DNA from: Flavobacteriales bacterium | Lineage (GTDB): Bacteria; Bacteroidota; Bacteroidia; Flavobacteriales_D; Sanyastnellaceae | Length of the DNA: 64,000 bases | Direction: 5' to 3' | NCBI GenBank assembly: GCA_027491075.1 | Contig: JAIXWX010000010.1 | Coordinates: forward strand, 91,324-155,323 | Shown here: one piece after another, positions 43,913-51,138 of the stretch | Numbering within the stretch: the stretch's first letter is position 1 | Layout of the letters: every line of letters starts with the position of its first letter | Program-made: the position numbers and the translations under genes | Notes under the pieces: generated by a model | Database searches by the model: none | What the model was told of the DNA's origin: nothing | The model's input: the letters and a program-made list of their open reading frames with translations, nothing else

Positions 43913-44971
43913 TTAGTTCCTCATTCGCAACAACTTCTCTTCATTTGTTATTGTGATCACCGAGCCTTGAATATTTATAAGTCCTTCTTCTCGGAAATCG
44001 CTCAATGTTCGAATAAGTGATTCGGTAGCCGTTCCCACCATATTTGCTAGATCATCTCTGGATATCGCCATTGAAAAGTCTTTGTCACTGCCATCATGAT
44101 ATCTTTTCTTCAAGACGAGCAGTGCATCTGCAGTTCTTTTTCGTACACTACTGTAGGCCAGTGAAAGCAATCTGTCTTGTTCTTCTGAGATTTTTCCTGT
44201 CAGCAATTGTACAAACTGCTTTGAGGCACTTTGACTTTGAAAAATTAGTTTTATGAAATCTTCTTTAGGGTAAATAACAACTTCGCAATCTTCCAGAGCT
44301 TCTGTAGATTCTTTCTGTAAGGTATCTTCAAGTAAAGAAATGTATCCAAAAAAGTCGCCAGGCTGTAGCATCCGTGTGATGAGATCTTTCCCTAATTCGT
44401 GTGACTTATAGCTTTTCGCCTTACCAGAGCGAAGAAAGTAAAGCCCCGCAGGCGTGTCCCCCTCTGAGAATATCATATCTTTCTTTCTATAGTTCTTCGT
44501 AACCTGACGGGACGTGACTTTTTCTAAATCCCTCATACCCTCAGAATCCAAGAGCATTTGGTTGATCCCTTCCGCTCCTGCGCCATACTCCTTTTTTATG
44601 ATTTCAGCCTTCTTTAATCTGCTCTCTACTGCGTTGAGCAATTCGATATCATCAAACGGTTTAGTGATAAAATCATCTGCGCCCATCTCCATGCCTTTCC
44701 TCACATCCGATCTTTCAGACTTTGCAGAGAGAAATATGAAAGGAATACTTTCTGTAGTGTGATTCTTGCTCAATAAGTGTAACACACCATATCCGTCCAA
44801 AACAGGCATCATAATATCGCAAATGATTAAATCCGGAAGAGACGCCGTGGCAGCCTCAACGCCTAACTTACCATTTTCGGCGGTGGAAACCTCGTATCCA
44901 GCGAGAGCTAAAATTTCGGCGGTATTTTCTCTTACATCTGGATTATCTTCTATCAATAATATTTTTTTCAT
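43913..44971 (-). CDS. Receiver-Crp/Fnr fusion response regulator
   Basis: The 352-residue regulator joins a receiver domain (1-120; phospho-acceptor Asp52 in ICDIMMP, Lys104 in ITKPFDD) to a cyclic-nucleotide-binding-type domain (about 150-260; FSEGDTPAGLYFLRSGKAKS) and a Crp-type HTH (about 275-345). The recognition helix SRDDLANMVGTATESLIRTL keeps the Glu317 and Arg321 that in FNR/CRP read the TGA-TCA half-sites. No FNR-type N-terminal Cys cluster is present, so oxygen is not sensed directly. It overlaps its kinase gene by 4 nt and lies tail-to-tail with the cbb3 locus. Confidence 0.92.
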   Translation of the reverse strand: MKKILLIEDNPDVRENTAEILALAGYEVSTAENGKLGVEAATASLPDLIICDIMMPVLDGYGVLHLLSKNHTTESIPFIFLSAKSERSDVRKGMEMGADDFITKPFDDIELLNAVESRLKKAEIIKKEYGAGAEGINQMLLDSEGMRDLEKVTSRQVTKNYRKKDMIFSEGDTPAGLYFLRSGKAKSYKSHELGKDLITRMLQPGDFFGYISLLEDTLQKESTEALEDCEVVIYPKEDFIKLIFQSQSASKQFVQLLTGKISEEQDRLLSLAYSSVRKRTADALLVLKKRYHDGSDKDFSMAISRDDLANMVGTATESLIRTLSDFREEGLINIQGSVITITNEEKLLRMRN

Positions 44972-46200
44972 GACTCTTCATATTTAGCTGGAAAAACGAG
45001 TTTGAAAGTCGTTCCTTTATTCAATTCACTTTCAAATTCAATATTTCCGTTCAGCATGTCCATATATCGCAACACTATGTTTAGGCCTAAACCTGTTCCT
45101 TGGATATTCGATGCATTTCGTCCTCGATAAAAGCGCTCAAAAAGGTGTTCCTTATCCTCATCGGAGATTCCTATCCCGTTGTCTCTTACTACAAGTGTAA
45201 GCTGTTCTTCGTTTACTTCCAAAACCACTTCGATTCGCTTTCCTTGATCTGAAAATTTAATAGCGTTTGCGATTAAGTTGATGGCAATATTTCTCAGAAT
45301 GTTTCTATCTATAAAAAATTGCCTTCTGCCAATAGCTTTAAAGTCGATGATCTGATCAGTCTTAGCAATGCTCTGCAGTTCAGCAACGATACTATCTATT
45401 GATTCTACCACATCCACAATCTGCGGATTCGCTCTTACCTTCCCCTCCTCCAATCTGCCTATGGACAAGAAATCATTGAGTATTTCAGTCAATCCATTCA
45501 CCGCCGCTTTTATTCTAGCGATGTGTTTTTCACTTTTCTCAGGCTCGTGAGCATCTATGTACCGAGCAATCAATGAGGCGCTTGAAAGTATGGTCGAAAG
45601 AGGTGTTCTAAATTCATGAGAGGCCATTGAAATAAACCTACTCTTCATTTCATTGAGCTGTTTTTCTTTTTCTAACGCCTGACTTAACTCGTCTCTCGAA
45701 TACTCCAATTCATGCAAAGCCTCTTTTATAACGAGCGTGCGTTCAGAAACTTTTTTTTCCAAGGTTTCATTCAAAACCCTCAACTCATGGTTCATTTTTT
45801 GAATTCTCTCTTGCTGTTCGAAGCGTATTGAGATGTCAATGATAAAGGCAATTACATATAATCCTTCCGTTGTGTGGTAATAGCTAAGACTAATTTCAAC
45901 GGGAAACTTCGAGCCATCTTTGCGTTGTCCTTTGAGAATATAGTTTTTGCCCATCGGGCGCTTCATGGGTTTCTCCATATAGCCCGCCCGATAATCAGTA
46001 TGTTTATCCCGAATTTCATGCGGCACGAGATCCTCTACCATCCTGCCCTCTAAATCTCCTGTTGCATAGCCAAACATTTGAAAACACTTGGGATTAGCCA
46101 AAATTATTTCACCATTCGAGTTAGAAATGAGAATCCCTTCGTTGACGTGATTGAAAACAGATTCGAAGCTGTTTTCTGCTTTATGGGTAAGTTCACTCAT
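44968..46200 (-). CDS. Soluble PAS histidine kinase, FixL-like PAS domain
   Basis: The 410-residue kinase has no membrane segments. A PAS domain (about 8-127) is followed by a coiled-coil linker (130-183), HisKA with His195 in MASHEFRTPLSTIL, and HATPase (NLIANAIKFSD, RDNGIGIS, GTGLGLNIVL). The PAS reads VPHEIRDKHTDYRAGYM; aligned by eye with FixL (RSEHDGYLQRYM), His67 falls on the proximal heme ligand His200. However, the distal Arg220 position is Tyr, and this H-x-x-Y pattern also occurs in PAS domains not known to bind heme. So oxygen sensing is a hypothesis. The partner is the overlapping receiver-Crp gene. Confidence 0.9.
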   Translation of the reverse strand: MSELTHKAENSFESVFNHVNEGILISNSNGEIILANPKCFQMFGYATGDLEGRMVEDLVPHEIRDKHTDYRAGYMEKPMKRPMGKNYILKGQRKDGSKFPVEISLSYYHTTEGLYVIAFIIDISIRFEQQERIQKMNHELRVLNETLEKKVSERTLVIKEALHELEYSRDELSQALEKEKQLNEMKSRFISMASHEFRTPLSTILSSASLIARYIDAHEPEKSEKHIARIKAAVNGLTEILNDFLSIGRLEEGKVRANPQIVDVVESIDSIVAELQSIAKTDQIIDFKAIGRRQFFIDRNILRNIAINLIANAIKFSDQGKRIEVVLEVNEEQLTLVVRDNGIGISDEDKEHLFERFYRGRNASNIQGTGLGLNIVLRYMDMLNGNIEFESELNKGTTFKLVFPAKYEES

Positions 46201-46204
46201 ATCA

Positions 46205-46212
46205 CAAAAGTA
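46205..46212 (-). promoter_or_regulatory. -7 element of the PAS kinase-regulator operon
   Basis: TACTTTTG on the minus strand, an exact -7 match, ends 5 nt from the ATG at 46200, giving a leaderless or nearly leaderless message. The -33 region falls at the edge of the 14-bp inverted repeat. Confidence 0.5.
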
Positions 46213-46229
46213 TGAAAGCCCCTTGGCAA

Positions 46230-46347
46230 TAAAAAGCTACCGAAGAAGTGTCGATAAGGTCGTTTCAACTACTCTCCAAAATAACGACTTGTGCTGCAAA
46301 TTCCAAAAAAGAATCTACCCTATATCAACAAACTCGGTAGCTTTTTA
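46230..46347. repeat. 14-bp perfect inverted repeat enclosing a 90-bp spacer with a nested stem
   Basis: TAAAAAGCTACCGA (46230-46243) and TCGGTAGCTTTTTA (46334-46347) are perfect complements. Within the 90-bp spacer GTCGTT and AACGAC form a second 6-bp pair. The 118-bp unit has no ORF. It might be a small non-autonomous element, a structured RNA, or an operator for the adjacent divergent-side kinase promoter. Confidence 0.6.
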
Positions 46348-46403
46348 AATGCTCTATGCAGAGCAAATATGAATTTTTAGAAGATACAACTCGCTGAGCA
46401 AAA

Positions 46404-46754
46404 TCAGGAAACGGACTGACTTTCATCACTCGATTTTCTCCAAATCAATGGAAGATAGTGGAATGATAAAACAATGATCCCAAGAACAAAGAAAACAGTG
46501 GCAATCGGTCTTGTAGTATCATCAAAGAAAAACTCGCCAATCATCCACGTGGTATTTGCCAAAATCCAACATGAAACGGCAAGATTATGAAGAAAATCTA
46601 CTCTGTTGTGTCTAGACTTAAAAGTCAACCACAACGCGACTGTAAAGGTTGGAAAGAACATAAATGTTCCTGCCAGTTTAAAGTCTTGTATCCAACATAA
46701 ATCCTTTATCAACCAGAAAAGGATGTGCAAGTTTTCTAATTTTCTCCAATGCAT
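46404..46754 (-). CDS. Conserved small membrane protein, last gene of the feo unit
   Basis: The 116-residue protein has four predicted membrane helices. MHWRKLENLHILFWLIKDLC at the start and NLAVSCWILANTTWMIGEFF in the second half are features I recall from an uncharacterised Bacteroidota membrane family. Its ATG shares one base with the stop of the AlbA_2 gene (TAATG), so it is translated with it. Function unknown. Confidence 0.75.
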   Translation of the reverse strand: MHWRKLENLHILFWLIKDLCWIQDFKLAGTFMFFPTFTVALWLTFKSRHNRVDFLHNLAVSCWILANTTWMIGEFFFDDTTRPIATVFFVLGIIVLSFHYLPLIWRKSSDESQSVS

Positions 46755-47386
46755 TATTCTTTGAGTTTAAAGCGAGCTTGTCCTTGTATGAAAGTAATTT
46801 CGAGTAATTTCCAACGAACAAGTCGCGCAAGTAATTTGGTAAGAAACTGCCGTTGAATTCCTGTAGAACGGGCGATTTGAGATTGGGAAAGTTCAGGATT
46901 ATCTGAGAGCACTTGAAATATTTTCTTCTCTTTTTCAGTATGAAAATACTTTTGTTCAATTTGTATATCCTCACTTTTCCAAACATTCATAAGTACAGCT
47001 GGTGCGGGAAAGTTCTGATCACCTTCTCTCACGAAAGCTTTCCAAGTACCATCGTCCAACTGAGCCAAGTGTGGTCTTGTCAGAGACTGTTGAATGGTTA
47101 TTTCCAGAACCGTTTTATGATCAACTTTCCATACTTGTACATGATAATCTACTGGAGGATTGCAATACATTTTTGCGGCCGCTTCCATCATGTGAATTTC
47201 TTCCTCAGCTCTGACCCCTGCAATCATTCCGTTATCCTTCACGCCAATTAGCAGACGCCCACCACTTGTATTGGAAAAAGCGGAAACCGTTTTCGCAATC
47301 TTCCGGGCGTCATCAATTCGCATTTTGAAATCTTGTTGCTGATGTTCCCCTTCCTTTATATATTTCAGGATATATGGCGCCGACAT
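46754..47386 (-). CDS. AlbA_2 (Schlafen-type) domain protein with C-terminal winged helix
   Basis: The 210-residue protein has an AlbA_2 domain (about 8-115). The motif EGEHQQQDFKMRIDDARKIA opens it, and FSNTSGGRLLIGVKDNGMIA is the hallmark strand-turn. A winged-helix region follows (about 140-205; LSQSQIARSTGIQRQFLTKL). Such proteins are usually called putative DNA binding or ATP-binding regulators. It starts 1 nt after the stop of the FeoB-associated peptide, so it belongs to the feo transcript. A regulatory role in iron uptake is inferred from position only. Confidence 0.82.
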   Translation of the reverse strand: MSAPYILKYIKEGEHQQQDFKMRIDDARKIAKTVSAFSNTSGGRLLIGVKDNGMIAGVRAEEEIHMMEAAAKMYCNPPVDYHVQVWKVDHKTVLEITIQQSLTRPHLAQLDDGTWKAFVREGDQNFPAPAVLMNVWKSEDIQIEQKYFHTEKEKKIFQVLSDNPELSQSQIARSTGIQRQFLTKLLARLVRWKLLEITFIQGQARFKLKE

Positions 47387-47387
47387 A

Positions 47388-47543
47388 TTACCTTTTCGTG
47401 CGTTCCATTTTCATTTGATGCAATTGGTGCACCGCACAACCTTGGCATTTTGATTTCTTAGAAAAAAAAGAACGCCATACTTGCGAGAGTAAAAATACCA
47501 TCGCTAGAGCTACTACGATTACAACCAATACATTTTGAATCAT
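47388..47543 (-). CDS. FeoB-associated Cys-rich membrane protein
   Basis: The 51-codon gene reads MIQNVLVVIVVALAMVFLLS, QVWRSFFSKKSKCQGCAVHQ and a short basic tail. One membrane helix plus a CxxC just after a Lys-rich segment is the pattern of the FeoB-associated family (PF12669). Its ATG overlaps the feoB stop by 4 nt. It probably assists Fe(II) handling at the membrane, in the way FeoC-like or Cys-rich peptides do elsewhere. A longer reading in the same frame from 47702 overlaps feoB and is rejected. Confidence 0.88.
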   Translation of the reverse strand: MIQNVLVVIVVALAMVFLLSQVWRSFFSKKSKCQGCAVHQLHQMKMERTKR

Positions 47544-49513
47544 GACAATAAATTGAATGTAATGAACGCACCAATGTACGCAAGAAGCCCCATATAAATA
47601 AGCTGAATAAATGGCCACTTCCAAGACCTGGTTTCCCTTTTCACCACGGCCATAGTGGCCATACATTGCATCGCGAATACATAAAAAACCATCAACGAAC
47701 ATCCTGCAGCGAGGGAATACACCCGTTCTCCCGAATCAGGATTGCGTTGCTCTTTAAGTCGATCCAATAAAGAATGATCCTCTTCAAAGTCCTCACCCAC
47801 GCTATAAATAGTGGCCATGGAACCAACGAATACTTCTCGCGCAGCAAAAGACGTGATCAATGATATGCCTATTTTCCAATCATAACCGAGCGGAGTGATT
47901 GCGGGTTCAATAGCCTTTCCTAAAATTCCTATGTAGGAATTTTCCAACTTTGCTGCCGCCACCTTGAATTCATACTCCTCAATCATTGCTTCATCTCCGT
48001 CGATTGAGGGAGCTTGTATTTCAGAAATGGCCTTTTCTATTCGTTCTCCAGGACCGTAACTCGCCATGGCCCACAAGACAATGGAAATAGCCAGGATGAT
48101 TTTTCCAGCATCCATTACAAAGACCTTTACTTTTTCCAAAACAGAAATACCTACATACTTCAATCGGGGAGTGCGATAAGATGGGAGTTCAAGAAGTAAA
48201 AAAGAGCTATCTCTTGATTTGATGATCGCATTGAGAATAGCTGCTACTATCAACGCCATTACCACTCCAATTGCATACAGTGCAAATAGGACCAGGCCTT
48301 TCAAATTAAAGAAGCCCCAAACCGTTTTATCTGGAATAACCAATGCTATCAAAAGCGTATAGACCGGTATTCGGGCAGAACAAGACATCAACGGAGCTAC
48401 GAGGATAGTGATCATTCTATCCTTCCAGCTACTGATACTTCTTGTAGCCATAATTCCAGGAATAGCGCAAGCCACACTGCTCATCAACGGTACTACACTC
48501 TTGCCATTCAAACCAAATGGACGCATCAAGCGATCCATGATAAACACAACTCTGGCCATGTAACCCGTTTCTTCCAAAAGAGTAAGAAAAGTAAAAAGCA
48601 AAGCAATTTGAGGAACGAAAACTACTACGCCACCAATTCCGGGAATAATTCCTTCTGCCAGTAAATCCACAAATGCACCCTGAGGCAAGCTAGCCTTTGT
48701 CCACTGACTCAACTCTCCAAAAATACCATCAATAAAATCCATTGGTACCGATGCGAAATTGAAGATCGCTTGAAAGATCACCAATAGTATCATGATGAAT
48801 ATAGCATAACCCGAAACGGGATGCACTAAAACCCTATCTAGCTTTTGAGAAAAACGATCTCCCACCTGTCCTTTTTTCTCGGTGACACTATTAATGACGG
48901 TTCGAAGTTTTTTATACCTCGCCTTTGCGTCCTGTGTTTGAGCGGTGTTATTCTTGATTAAAGCTTCGAGATCGTTTTGTAAAAAAACATCTTGGTTGTC
49001 TTTCAATTTGTTTCTCTCTATCGCAGCTTTAAGCTCCTGTAACCCTTCCCCATTTCTACCATTCACCATTACTACTTCCACACCGTTGAATGCCGCCGAT
49101 AACTTTTCTAAGTTGATTTGATAACCTCGGCGCTCTGCTACATCGGGCATGGTAAGCGCTAAAACCAACGGTATTCCCAAATCATAAAGCTGAGTAAACA
49201 ACAATAGATTTCGTTCCAAGTTGGACGTGTCGGCAACTACTACCACCGCCTGCGGAAAATCTTCGCTATCTTTTGAAGTGAGAAATTTAAAAACTACACG
49301 CTCGTCGTTGGATCGAGGGAAAACAGAATAGGTTCCCGGCAGGTCTATAACTTCTATTTTCTTTCCACTCAGCCCCGTATAGCTGCCAGATTTTTTATCG
49401 ACTGTAACACCAGGAAAATTACCTACTTGTTGATTCAGGCCCGTAAGCAGATTAAACAGAGAAGTCTTACCTGTATTGGGATTTCCTATAAGTGCAATCT
49501 TTGAAACCTCCAT
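47540..49513 (-). CDS. feoB: Ferrous iron transporter FeoB
   Basis: FeoB (657 residues) imports Fe(II). The N-terminal G domain has GNPNTGKTSLFN (P loop), VGNFPGVTVDKKSG (switch I), DLPGTYS and NGRNGEGL near the G4/G5 region. The membrane part has two Gate motifs (FLTLLEETGYMARVVFIMDR leading to PFGLNGKSVVPLMSSVACAI; LVAPLMSCSARIPVYTLL). It is shorter than E. coli FeoB (773), mainly in the C-terminal part. It is 8 nt after feoA. Confidence 0.96.
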   Translation of the reverse strand: MEVSKIALIGNPNTGKTSLFNLLTGLNQQVGNFPGVTVDKKSGSYTGLSGKKIEVIDLPGTYSVFPRSNDERVVFKFLTSKDSEDFPQAVVVVADTSNLERNLLLFTQLYDLGIPLVLALTMPDVAERRGYQINLEKLSAAFNGVEVVMVNGRNGEGLQELKAAIERNKLKDNQDVFLQNDLEALIKNNTAQTQDAKARYKKLRTVINSVTEKKGQVGDRFSQKLDRVLVHPVSGYAIFIMILLVIFQAIFNFASVPMDFIDGIFGELSQWTKASLPQGAFVDLLAEGIIPGIGGVVVFVPQIALLFTFLTLLEETGYMARVVFIMDRLMRPFGLNGKSVVPLMSSVACAIPGIMATRSISSWKDRMITILVAPLMSCSARIPVYTLLIALVIPDKTVWGFFNLKGLVLFALYAIGVVMALIVAAILNAIIKSRDSSFLLLELPSYRTPRLKYVGISVLEKVKVFVMDAGKIILAISIVLWAMASYGPGERIEKAISEIQAPSIDGDEAMIEEYEFKVAAAKLENSYIGILGKAIEPAITPLGYDWKIGISLITSFAAREVFVGSMATIYSVGEDFEEDHSLLDRLKEQRNPDSGERVYSLAAGCSLMVFYVFAMQCMATMAVVKRETRSWKWPFIQLIYMGLLAYIGAFITFNLLS

Positions 49514-49521
49514 ACAGCGAA

Positions 49522-49746
49522 TTATAATTCAACTTCAATAAGTTCTGCCTCTTTTTTTCTCAATGACAATACGTAACCTTCGATGTCAATTGCAATTGGA
49601 TCACCGAACGGCGCCTTGAAAAGTACTTTTACATTCTTGCCCTCGAATAATCCCATCTCGGTCATTTTTGGCAATAAAGAGGTGTTTTCTACGGCCACAA
49701 CGGTGCCGCAATCACCAATATCAAATGTGGAGAGCTTCTTTTTCAA
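49522..49746 (-). CDS. feoA: Ferrous iron transport protein A
   Basis: FeoA (74 residues) is an SH3-like partner of FeoB. LPKMTEMGLFEGKNVKVLFK and GDPIAIDIEGYVLSLRKKEA match the family. It heads feoA-feoB-Cys-rich peptide-AlbA_2-membrane protein, all within a few nucleotides of each other. Confidence 0.94.
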   Translation of the reverse strand: MKKKLSTFDIGDCGTVVAVENTSLLPKMTEMGLFEGKNVKVLFKAPFGDPIAIDIEGYVLSLRKKEAELIEVEL

Positions 49747-49764
49747 GGTTATCTAAATTCAATA

Positions 49765-49795
49765 CAAATAAACGCTATTCTCACATTCGATGAGA
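49765..49795 (-). promoter_or_regulatory. Candidate feo promoter and operator
   Basis: On the minus strand TTTATTTG (49772-49765) is a -7 element with one mismatch, 18 nt from the feoA ATG. A dyad TCTCA-N7-TGAGA (49779-49795) lies between it and the -33 position, where an iron-responsive repressor could bind. The regulator is not identifiable. Confidence 0.35.
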
Positions 49796-49846
49796 TACCT
49801 TGATTAGGGTATTGTGATAATTATAACCCTTTTTAAGAAAGTAGAA

Positions 49847-51088
49847 TTAAAACTTCATGACTTCCAAAGTCCTACTCGTTCCATCCAACAATTTCCACCC
49901 ATAACCGTACAGCTCGCGTACTGTACCATCGCTGAATGTCAGAATAAACAGAGGAGAAAATTTCCATGTATCATCGGGGGTCTTCTCTCCTTTTTTCAAC
50001 TGCACGCGAATTTCACCACGAACCAAGTCAAGACTGTAGGTGTCCTCTAAGATGGATAAGGAATAAGGTCCATCGTAACTATTGATCCCTGAAATTTCTT
50101 CTTGATCCAATCCTCTAAATGAGCATACTTTTCTTTGATTGATATCAAAAATATCAACCAGCACTTCAAAGCCTTTCGACTTGGCATCTTTCTCTGAATG
50201 TGAGACGAAGGAAACCTCGGCCTTAACCAGCTTTTGTCTGTCAACCTTTATGGATATGGTATCGCTAGAGGTACCGTATTCATTCGTTGCAGTTAGAATA
50301 TAATCCGTATCCATATGAGGACTCACTCCCACTTGCCATTTCGAAGGAAACTCTCCCAGACCATTATCAATGGTAATGTTTTTCGCACCAAAGACCTGCC
50401 AATTGAGATCAATTCTTTGCAACTCGATCATGCGAGTAGTGTTGGATTTATAGGATTTGATCCAAGGTTTCTCTGCAGGAAAAGCCGGCAAATAGAAAGA
50501 CTTCCGATCACCATTGGTCCACTCCAGTGTAAGCACCGAATGTTCATTCGAAATAACAGTTACCGTTTCAATGAAATTAGAGCGAGCCCTTCGTTTGATT
50601 TGACCATTGGATTTAATGGGGCCATTGGGTGACCATGACACCTGTCCTTCTGTGACAATAACCCTCTTTATTTTTCTCTTTCCGTCGCCTTTGAATTCAA
50701 TCCTGTACGACTCTAGATCCTTTGTAAAGTCTACACGAACGCCTTGAACTCGATGCTCATAAGACTTATCTACTCGCAGTAGAGATGTAAAACTCTCGAT
50801 AAATTTTGGCGTCTGTTCTGAGAAATAGCGCAAGTCCCTTCTTAACTCATGCCAACTTGATGCTTCATCTTTACGTTCCATTTTCTTCAACATGGCGGCT
50901 GCATCAAATCCGATTTGATTGCAAAACACTAGGAACTGTTCGTAGTTAGCGCTTGTATCCGATGCGATGTAATAAGCAGTTGAGGTTGCTCTATCCTTTT
51001 CATTGAAATATGCGTTTGGCCAATGAATCTGAGAATAAAGATCCTGGCCAAACAAAAGAAACGCTACAAAAAAAAGTGTTCTTATCAT
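49847..51088 (-). CDS. Secreted protein of unknown function with Ig-like C-terminal part
   Basis: The 413-residue protein has a signal peptide (MIRTLFFVAFLLFGQDLYSQ). Residues 20-130 are helical and charged. The later part is beta-rich: NWQVFGAKNITIDNGLGEFP and TATNEYGTSSDTISIKVDR suggest one Ig-like or PKD-like module at about 230-300, followed by a domain of about 110 residues with no recognised family. No sorting domain is seen at the C-terminus. It follows the large T9SS protein gene across a strong terminator and is probably transcribed separately. Confidence 0.7.
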   Translation of the reverse strand: MIRTLFFVAFLLFGQDLYSQIHWPNAYFNEKDRATSTAYYIASDTSANYEQFLVFCNQIGFDAAAMLKKMERKDEASSWHELRRDLRYFSEQTPKFIESFTSLLRVDKSYEHRVQGVRVDFTKDLESYRIEFKGDGKRKIKRVIVTEGQVSWSPNGPIKSNGQIKRRARSNFIETVTVISNEHSVLTLEWTNGDRKSFYLPAFPAEKPWIKSYKSNTTRMIELQRIDLNWQVFGAKNITIDNGLGEFPSKWQVGVSPHMDTDYILTATNEYGTSSDTISIKVDRQKLVKAEVSFVSHSEKDAKSKGFEVLVDIFDINQRKVCSFRGLDQEEISGINSYDGPYSLSILEDTYSLDLVRGEIRVQLKKGEKTPDDTWKFSPLFILTFSDGTVRELYGYGWKLLDGTSRTLEVMKF

Positions 51089-51091
51089 AAA

Positions 51092-51124
51092 TAAAAAACC
51101 GCCACATCCGATGGATGTGGCGGT
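51092..51124 (-). terminator. Terminator of the vanadium-phosphatase-like gene
   Basis: ACCGCCACATCC and GGATGTGGCGGT form a perfect 12-bp stem with a 3-nt loop; a T-run follows on the minus strand. It lies 14 nt past the stop. Confidence 0.92.
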
Positions 51125-51138
51125 AGCTATATTAATCG

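Noticed and set aside
44968..46200. Firm annotation of the PAS kinase as an oxygen sensor FixL
   Set aside because: His67 aligns with the heme ligand but the distal Arg is Tyr, and the same His pattern occurs in PAS domains not shown to bind heme; kept as a hypothesis only.
47388..47702. 104-codon reading of the FeoB-associated gene
   Set aside because: The extra N-terminal part overlaps feoB in another frame; the family match starts at the Met at 47543, which overlaps the feoB stop by 4 nt.
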